NCBI RefSeq assembly: GCF_036345255.1
Contig: NZ_CP107783.1
Span: 6,246,001 to 6,310,000 of the forward strand
Source of the DNA: Streptomyces sp. NBC_00569
GTDB lineage: Bacteria > Actinomycetota > Actinomycetes > Streptomycetales > Streptomycetaceae
Direction: 5' to 3'
Length of the DNA stretch: 64,000 nt
Positions within the stretch are counted from its first letter, which is position 1, and every line of letters starts with the position of its first letter. Positions 63,157 through 64,000 of this stretch are shown piece by piece. A program made the position numbers and the translations under genes. The notes below the pieces were generated by a model. The model was given only the letters and a program-made list of their open reading frames with translations, was not told where the DNA came from and did not search any database.

Positions 63157-64000
63157 GTGCGCCGTACCGTTTACAACGAGGACCACGAGGCGTTCCGGGA
63201 CACCATCCGCGCCTTCATCGAGGCCGAGGTCGTGCCCGTCTACGACGAGTGGTTCGCGGCCGGGCAGGCCCCGCGCGACTTCTACTACAAGCTCGCCGAG
63301 CTCGGCGTCTTCGGTATCCGCGTGCCCGAGGAGTTCGGCGGCGCCGGCATCGACTCGTACAAGTTCGAGGCGGTGATGTACGAGGAGACCTCGCGCGCGG
63401 GCGTGCAGTTCGGCGGCTCCGGCGTGCACGTACTGCTCGGCCTTCCGTACATCAAGATGCTCGCCACCGACGAGCAGAAGAAGCGCTTCCTGCCGAAGTT
63501 CGTCTCCGGCGAGGAGATGTGGGCCCTCGCGATGACCGAGCCGGGCACCGGCTCCGACCTCGCGGGCATGAAGACCACCGCCAAGCTGAGCGAGGACGGC
63601 ACGCACTACGTCCTCAACGGCGCCAAGACCTTCATCACCGGCGGTGTCCACGCCGACAAGGTGATCGTCTGCGCCCGCACCGACGCGCCCACCGCCGAGG
63701 ACCGCCGCCACGGCATCTCCCTCTTCGCCGTGGACACCAAGTCCGAGGGCTACTCCATAGGCCGCAAGCTCGACAAGCTCGGCCTGAAGACCTCCGACAC
63801 CGCCGAGCTGGCGTTCGTCGACGTGAAGGTCCCCGTCGAGGACCTCCTCGGCGAGGAGAACAAGGGCTTCTACTACCTCGGCCACAACCTCGCCTCCGAG
63901 CGCTGGGGCATCGCCTTCGGCGCCTACGCGCAGGCCAAGGCCGCCGTCCGGTTCGCCAAGGAGTACGTCCAGGAGCGCGCCGTCTTCGGCAAGCCCGTCG
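63157..64000 (+). CDS. Acyl-CoA dehydrogenase, 3' end cut off
   Basis: About 281 codons are visible. The sequence is a full-type acyl-CoA dehydrogenase: FRDTIRAFIEAEVVPVYDEWFAAGQAP, ELGVFGIRVPEEFGGAGI, MWALAMTEPGTGSDLAGMKTT, LNGAKTFITGG and ERWGIAFGAYAQAKAAVRFA. The C-terminal catalytic region lies beyond the window. GTG 63157 is chosen because AAGGAG precedes it by seven bases; ATG 63133 is in frame but lies before that site. Chain-length preference cannot be told. Confidence 0.93.
   Translation, partial: MRRTVYNEDHEAFRDTIRAFIEAEVVPVYDEWFAAGQAPRDFYYKLAELGVFGIRVPEEFGGAGIDSYKFEAVMYEETSRAGVQFGGSGVHVLLGLPYIKMLATDEQKKRFLPKFVSGEEMWALAMTEPGTGSDLAGMKTTAKLSEDGTHYVLNGAKTFITGGVHADKVIVCARTDAPTAEDRRHGISLFAVDTKSEGYSIGRKLDKLGLKTSDTAELAFVDVKVPVEDLLGEENKGFYYLGHNLASERWGIAFGAYAQAKAAVRFAKEYVQERAVFGKPV

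Overview
The window is chromosomal DNA of a high-GC actinomycete, almost certainly a Streptomyces. The evidence is a desferrioxamine locus (desEF and desABCD), adpA next to ornA with a TTA codon inside adpA, a complete cebR-cebEFG-bglC cellobiose locus with CebR boxes, DasR-like sites before chitinolytic genes, iron boxes of the DmdR type, GTG/TTG starts, and many ATGA/GTGA gene overlaps. I see no insertion sequence, CRISPR array or prophage.

Layout. 1-3.2 kb: a partial NmrA-type oxidoreductase diverges from an HxlR regulator that forms an operon with a NarL-type two-component pair. 3.2-3.5 kb: a tRNA-Lys followed by a truncated copy of its own 3' end. 3.5-12.5 kb: an IclR regulator, an EhuABCD-type solute importer, a DUF3830 protein, an amidase, a D-2-hydroxyacid dehydrogenase and two maleate isomerase/EutA-like proteins, which look like an uptake and breakdown module for an unidentified small molecule. 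12.5-17.3 kb: a luciferase-like monooxygenase, a GGDEF-EAL protein and a secreted M6 metalloprotease. 17.4-17.7 kb: a second tRNA-Lys with the same truncated repeat. 17.6-23.9 kb (minus strand): a primase/polymerase-like protein, a small protein, and a tight three-gene operon of a Cas4/RecB-like nuclease with an iron-sulfur cysteine pattern, an unknown 532-residue protein and an Upf1/Dna2-like helicase, with a PAP2 phosphatase upstream. 24-31 kb: a histidine phosphatase, a TPR regulator with a divergent orphan protein, a spermidine-synthase-like protein and an OmpR-type two-component system.

31-49 kb is a carbohydrate and development region: GH18 chitinase, bglC-cebGFE with divergent cebR, tRNA-His, ornA, adpA, a stress protein, a YaaH-type transporter, glmS, a purple-acid-type phosphatase and a GH20 hexosaminidase. 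Chitin and cellulose fragments would be imported and cut, and glucosamine made or recovered for the wall. 49-56.5 kb is desferrioxamine synthesis (desA-D) and uptake/reduction (desE, desF), each transcription unit preceded by an iron box. 56.5-64 kb is a leucine/branched-chain acyl-CoA catabolic operon (acyl-CoA carboxylase subunits, HMG-CoA lyase, acyl-CoA dehydrogenase) with a divergent TetR gene and two matching operators between them, then a second acyl-CoA dehydrogenase cut off by the window end.

The strongest candidate for an undescribed system is the nuclease/unknown/helicase operon at 18855-23061, which resembles a Dna2 split over separate genes. Second is the IclR/Ehu/DUF3830/amidase/isomerase module, whose second isomerase has lost one of the two catalytic cysteines.
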